Positions 15,238 through 17,500 of a stretch of 17,500 nucleotides of DNA are shown one piece after another. This DNA comes from Actinomycetes bacterium (GTDB lineage Bacteria > Actinomycetota > Actinomycetes > Mycobacteriales > Micromonosporaceae). Made by a program: the position numbers and the translations under genes. The notes below the pieces were generated by a model, which was given only the letters and a program-made list of their open reading frames with translations, had not been told where the DNA came from and did no database searches. The stretch spans positions 1 through 17,500 of the forward strand of contig JAJYSW010000041.1 of NCBI GenBank assembly GCA_021793335.1, read 5' to 3'. Position 1 is the stretch's first letter, and each line of letters opens with the position of its first letter.

Positions 15238-15275
15238 GCTCTTCAGCTCCGAAACAGGGAGGGAGTGGTGATTCC

Positions 15276-15304
15276 GAAAGTTTCATAGACTTACTGAAAC
15301 TTTC
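15276..15304 (-). promoter_or_regulatory. Paired palindromic operator in xylanase leader
   Basis: Two 9-bp boxes, GAAAGTTTC (15276-15284) and GAAACTTTC (15296-15304), each near-palindromic, lie 20 bp apart centre to centre. Their 10-base arms form a perfect inverted repeat with a 9-bp spacer. They sit just downstream of the predicted transcription start, where a bound repressor would block transcription. From memory, GAAAnTTTC boxes occur upstream of Streptomyces xylanase genes and are linked to LacI-type xylan/xylobiose regulators. Confidence 0.72.
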
Positions 15305-15319
15305 ATCCGGGGCTCCGCC

Positions 15320-15348
15320 ATGCTATGAGAGATATCGACGAGTGTCAA
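15320..15348 (-). promoter_or_regulatory. Xylanase promoter
   Basis: On the minus strand, a perfect -35 TTGACA (15348-15343), an exact 17-bp spacer and -10 TAGCAT (15325-15320) predict a start near 15313 and a leader of about 75 nt that contains the operator pair. Confidence 0.75.
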
Positions 15349-15365
15349 CTACGGTCCTGTTCACG

Positions 15366-15392
15366 GGCCGCGAGGCCCGCCTTCTCGCGGCC
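15366..15392. other. Stem-loop between xylanase and moaA promoters
   Basis: A perfect 9-bp stem (15366-15374 with 15384-15392) with a 9-base loop lies in the divergent gap. If moaA is leaderless, this hairpin lies upstream of its transcript. Its role is unknown; it could be incidental in such GC-rich DNA. Confidence 0.3.
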
Positions 15393-15439
15393 GATGGGCG
15401 GGAATGCGCCAGAAGCCGTGGACACGCCCATGGGCGCAC

Positions 15440-15445
15440 TACGCT
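15440..15445 (+). promoter_or_regulatory. -10 element TACGCT of possibly leaderless moaA
   Basis: TACGCT ends 6 bases before ATG 15452, which lacks a Shine-Dalgarno sequence, so a leaderless mRNA is likely. The -35 candidate TGGACA (15419-15424) is at a short 15-bp spacing. Confidence 0.42.
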
Positions 15446-15451
15446 CGATGC

Positions 15452-16525
15452 ATGTCAGCACCGACCCACGAATCCACCGGCACGGCCGACCCGGACGAGG
15501 TCCGCGAGCCGCCGACCGGCGGAGCAGGCGCCGCCCCGCGCCTGAGCGACCGCTACGGCAGAGTGGCCACCGACCTGCGGGTGTCGTTGACCGACCGGTG
15601 CAACCTCCGCTGCACCTACTGCATGCCCGAAGCGGGATTGCCGTGGCTGCCGAAGCCCACGCTGCTCGACGACGACGAGGTGGTCCGCCTCGTCGGCGTC
15701 GCCGTGGAGCTCCTGGGCGTGCGCGAGGTCCGCTTCACCGGCGGCGAACCGCTCCTGCGACCGGGCCTCGCGGGCATCATCGCGGCCGTCGCGAAGCTCG
15801 ACCCGCGACCCGAGATCTCCTTGACGACCAATGCCCTCGGCCTGGACCGACTCGCGAATACCCTTGTGGACGCCGGCCTGGACCGCGTCAACGTCTCGCT
15901 GGACACCCTCGACCCCGAGCGGTTCGCCGCGCTCGCCAAACGCGACCGGCTCGCGAGCACGCTGCGCGGACTGGAGGCCGCCGCGGCCACCGGCCTGGCC
16001 CCCGTCAAGGTCAACACCGTGCTCATGCGCGGCGTCAACGACGACGAGGCGCCCGCGCTGCTGCGCTTCGCCCTCGAACACGGTTACCAGCTGCGGTTCA
16101 TCGAGCAGATGCCGCTGGACGCCTCAGGGGTGTGGCGGCGCGAGGAGATGGTCACCGCCTCCGAGATCCTCGGCTCGCTGCGAAAAGAATTCGTTCTCGA
16201 ACCCGATCCGGCCCATCGCGGCTCGGCTCCCGCCGAGACCTGGCTGGTGGACGGCGGCCCGGCTAAAGTGGGCGTCATCGGCTCGGTCACGCGGCCGTTC
16301 TGCGGCGATTGCGACCGCACCCGCCTGACCGCCGACGGCCAGGTCCGCAATTGCCTGTTCGCACAGGAGGAGACCGATTTGCGGAGCCTGGTCCGCGCGG
16401 GCGCTGACGACGAGGCGATCGCCGAGCGGTGGCAGGAGGCCATGTGGGGCAAACTCCCCGGCCACGGCATCGACGACCCCTCGTTCCTCCAGCCCGCCCG
16501 TCCCATGTCGGCGATCGGAGGTTGA
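15452..16525 (+). CDS. moaA: GTP 3',8-cyclase MoaA
   Basis: A 357-residue radical SAM enzyme that starts molybdenum cofactor synthesis by converting GTP to 3',8-cyclo-GTP. The N-terminal 4Fe-4S site is CNLRCTYC (50-57), SAM binding shows GGEP (97-100), and the C-terminal cluster ligands are Cys284, Cys287 and Cys301 (CGDC, then RNC). The protein ends in Gly-Gly, the conserved MoaA tail that reaches the active site. I chose ATG 15452 over the in-frame ATG 15404, which would add 16 non-conserved residues and has no promoter or ribosome-binding site. The first 30 residues are a variable leader. moaD follows 2 bp after the stop, so the two are cotranscribed. moaC, the partner needed to make cPMP, is not in the window. 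Confidence 0.95.
   Translation: MSAPTHESTGTADPDEVREPPTGGAGAAPRLSDRYGRVATDLRVSLTDRCNLRCTYCMPEAGLPWLPKPTLLDDDEVVRLVGVAVELLGVREVRFTGGEPLLRPGLAGIIAAVAKLDPRPEISLTTNALGLDRLANTLVDAGLDRVNVSLDTLDPERFAALAKRDRLASTLRGLEAAAATGLAPVKVNTVLMRGVNDDEAPALLRFALEHGYQLRFIEQMPLDASGVWRREEMVTASEILGSLRKEFVLEPDPAHRGSAPAETWLVDGGPAKVGVIGSVTRPFCGDCDRTRLTADGQVRNCLFAQEETDLRSLVRAGADDEAIAERWQEAMWGKLPGHGIDDPSFLQPARPMSAIGG
16517..16522 (+). promoter_or_regulatory. moaD ribosome-binding site inside moaA's last codons
   Basis: GGAGGT is both an ideal Shine-Dalgarno sequence for moaD, 5 bases before its ATG, and the two codons for the terminal Gly-Gly of MoaA. One hexamer thus serves protein function and translation of the next gene. 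Confidence 0.85.
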
Positions 16526-16527
16526 CG

Positions 16528-16779
16528 ATGACGGCGAGCGCAGTGACGATCCGCTATTTCGCGGGGGCCAAGGCGGCGGTGGGCACCGCCGAGGAGACGG
16601 CGCGGGCCGGCGACCTCGCCGAGCTCAAGGCGATCGTGACCGAGCGGCACGGCCACGAGCTCGAACGCATCTTGAAATCGTCGACGCTCCTGGTGAACGG
16701 CCTGGCCGCCAGAGGCGACGACGCCGCGCTCTCCGAGGGCGACACGGTCGAGATCCTCCCGCCCTTCGCCGGTGGCTGA
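16528..16779 (+). CDS. moaD: Molybdopterin synthase small subunit MoaD
   Basis: An 83-residue ubiquitin-like sulfur carrier of molybdopterin synthase. Its C-terminal Gly-Gly is adenylated and thiocarboxylated by a MoeB-type enzyme, and it then donates sulfur to cPMP in complex with MoaE. Visible: the N-terminal beta-strand VTIRYFAGAKAAVG, LLVNG (about 54-58), the acidic SEGDTVEILPPFAGG tail and the terminal GG. Length is typical. The start ATG 16528 is fixed by GGAGGT 5 bases upstream. Longer in-frame reading upstream to 16429 overlaps moaA and is discarded. It is translationally linked to moaA. No moaE is seen in the window. Confidence 0.93.
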   Translation: MTASAVTIRYFAGAKAAVGTAEETARAGDLAELKAIVTERHGHELERILKSSTLLVNGLAARGDDAALSEGDTVEILPPFAGG

Positions 16780-16834
16780 TCCCATGGGCGCGCCCTTCAT
16801 GCGGAATCGAGATGCAGTGTCCGGTTCGCGAAAT

Positions 16835-16854
16835 CGGCTCTTGTCAGGGAGCCG
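16835..16854 (+). terminator. Weak hairpin after moaA-moaD
   Basis: CGGCTC and GAGCCG pair over 6 bp around an 8-base loop, 55 bp after moaD. There is no T-tract. It may be a weak terminator, or the next gene may be reached by readthrough. Confidence 0.3.
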
Positions 16855-16892
16855 CCTGGCCGACGCCGATTCCCGTTTGCGAGGATGCAGTG

Positions 16893-17500
16893 GTGCGCCG
16901 TCCTGACGAACGAACGAGACCACAGGTGGCGTCCCCGCTGTTCGAGCTGTCAGCGGACATGCGGACCACCGCCGAGAAGCGGCGCCGGTCGAGCAGGCCG
17001 CATTCCAGGTCCACGCGCGAGGCCGTCCCGATGCCCGACCCGGCCCTGACGACGCAGCCTCCCGACCCATGGCAGGACTCCGCACCGCTGCTCACCGGCA
17101 TGGACGAGGTGGGCGCAGGGCTGCTCGACTCCCTGGACGCGATGCAGCGCGTGGCGGCCTCGGCCGGTCCCGGCCCGCTGCTGGTCAACGCCTCGCCCGG
17201 CACCGGCAAGACCCATCTGCTCATCCGGCGCGTCGCCTACCTCGTGCAAGAACTCGGCGTCCCCGCGGCGCAGTGCCTCGTCATAGCCGCCTCCACGGCG
17301 GGCGCGGATCGCATCCGCCGTGAGCTGACCGCACTGCTGGGCAGGGAGTCCTCGACGATCACCGTCGCCGAGTTCGCCGACTTCGCCACCGCCGCCCCGC
17401 CGGAGTTGGGCCACCTGTTCATCGACGACCTGCCGCGCATGCCGATGCGGCTGTACCGCCGGCTCATGGAGCACCGCGGCCCCGAATCCGACGTCACCGC
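16893..17500 (+). CDS. SF1/UvrD-like P-loop ATPase, N-terminal part (continues beyond window)
   Basis: The first 202 residues of a larger protein. A basic, low-complexity lead (1-60) precedes a helicase-like start: Q-motif-like LDAMQRVAA (Gln85), Walker A SPGTGKTH (101-108, Lys106), motif Ia-like LVIAASTAGADRIRREL (129-145), a motif Ib-like TVAEFADFA (157-165) and a possible motif II HLFIDDLPR (174-182). This order matches UvrD/PcrA/Rep helicases. However, motif II reads DDLP rather than DExQ, and it follows motif Ib after under 10 residues, where UvrD enzymes carry the long 1B domain. GTG 16893 is chosen for GAGGA 7 bases upstream; an adjacent in-frame GTG at 16890 is possible. The C-terminal half is needed to decide between helicase and inactive relative. 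It lies on the same strand after moaD, 113 bp away. Confidence 0.6.
   Translation, partial: MRRPDERTRPQVASPLFELSADMRTTAEKRRRSSRPHSRSTREAVPMPDPALTTQPPDPWQDSAPLLTGMDEVGAGLLDSLDAMQRVAASAGPGPLLVNASPGTGKTHLLIRRVAYLVQELGVPAAQCLVIAASTAGADRIRRELTALLGRESSTITVAEFADFATAAPPELGHLFIDDLPRMPMRLYRRLMEHRGPESDVT

Noticed and set aside
13114..15288. Plus-strand open frame of 724 codons opposite the xylanase
   Set aside because: Its Val/Asp/Gly-rich composition mirrors the complementary codons of the GH10 gene. There is no domain, and it runs through the xylanase promoter and terminus.
15238..15451. Possible Moco riboswitch before moaA
   Set aside because: Only one 9-bp hairpin is present, and the -10 placement points to a leaderless mRNA. 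I could not recognise the conserved Moco riboswitch core.
16811..16892. Direct repeat GATGCAGTG at 16811-16819 and 16884-16892
   Set aside because: Only 9 bp and 73 bp apart, with no gene boundary or inverted ends to suggest an attachment site.
1..17500. CRISPR arrays, tRNA or rRNA genes, insertion sequences
   Set aside because: No regularly spaced repeats, cloverleaf-like segments, transposase motifs or terminal inverted repeats were seen on reading both strands.

Overview
This is a high-GC window (about 70% G+C by eye, with strong G/C preference at third codon positions) from a filamentous-type actinobacterium. The Tad/Ssd pilus operon with a DUF4244 pilin, the mycobacterial-type SerC, the GH10 xylanase with a sortase motif and the leaderless-looking starts all fit. 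I would guess a relative of Glycomyces/Stackebrandtia, but no gene here fixes the genus. I see no mobile element, CRISPR array, tRNA or rRNA.

Layout. (1) Positions 1-4326, minus strand: an actinobacterial Tad (Flp/type IVc pilus) operon, read right to left as Ssd/CpaE-like P-loop protein, TadA/CpaF ATPase, TadB-like and TadC-like membrane platform proteins, and a DUF4244 pilin-like protein cut by the left edge. The first four genes are joined by three 4-bp ATGA overlaps. (2) 4327-4603: intergenic DNA with one consensus DnaA box, a second near-consensus box, a GC hairpin and the terminator of the next gene. (3) 4604-5500, minus: an aldose 1-epimerase family protein. (4) 5501-5856: a relatively AT-rich divergent regulatory region. 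(5) 5857-6942, plus: a citrate synthase. (6) 7071-9143, plus: a Tat-exported PIG-L/LmbE-type deacetylase with a long C-terminal repeat domain. (7) 9219-10334, plus: SerC, phosphoserine aminotransferase, ending at an 18-bp perfect hairpin. (8) 10438-11631, minus: a PAPS-dependent sulfotransferase family protein, divergent from (9) 11713-12579, plus: a fructosamine-kinase-like protein. (10) 12892-15237, minus: a secreted CBM22-like/GH10/CBM9-like xylanase with a C-terminal LPVTG sortase signal, tandem terminator hairpins and a well-formed promoter followed by paired GAAAgTTTC-type operators. (11) 15452-16779, plus: moaA-moaD for molybdenum cofactor synthesis. (12) 16893 to the right edge, plus: the N-terminal part of an SF1/UvrD-like P-loop ATPase.

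The genes form separate small transcription units rather than one pathway. Only the tad operon and moaA-moaD are clear functional groups. I found no convincing new multi-gene system. The points most worth checking are the sortase-anchored xylanase with its operator pair, the unusual SF1-like ATPase with a degenerate motif II, the ambiguous long N-terminus of the DUF4244 pilin, and the DnaA-box region upstream of the tad operon.
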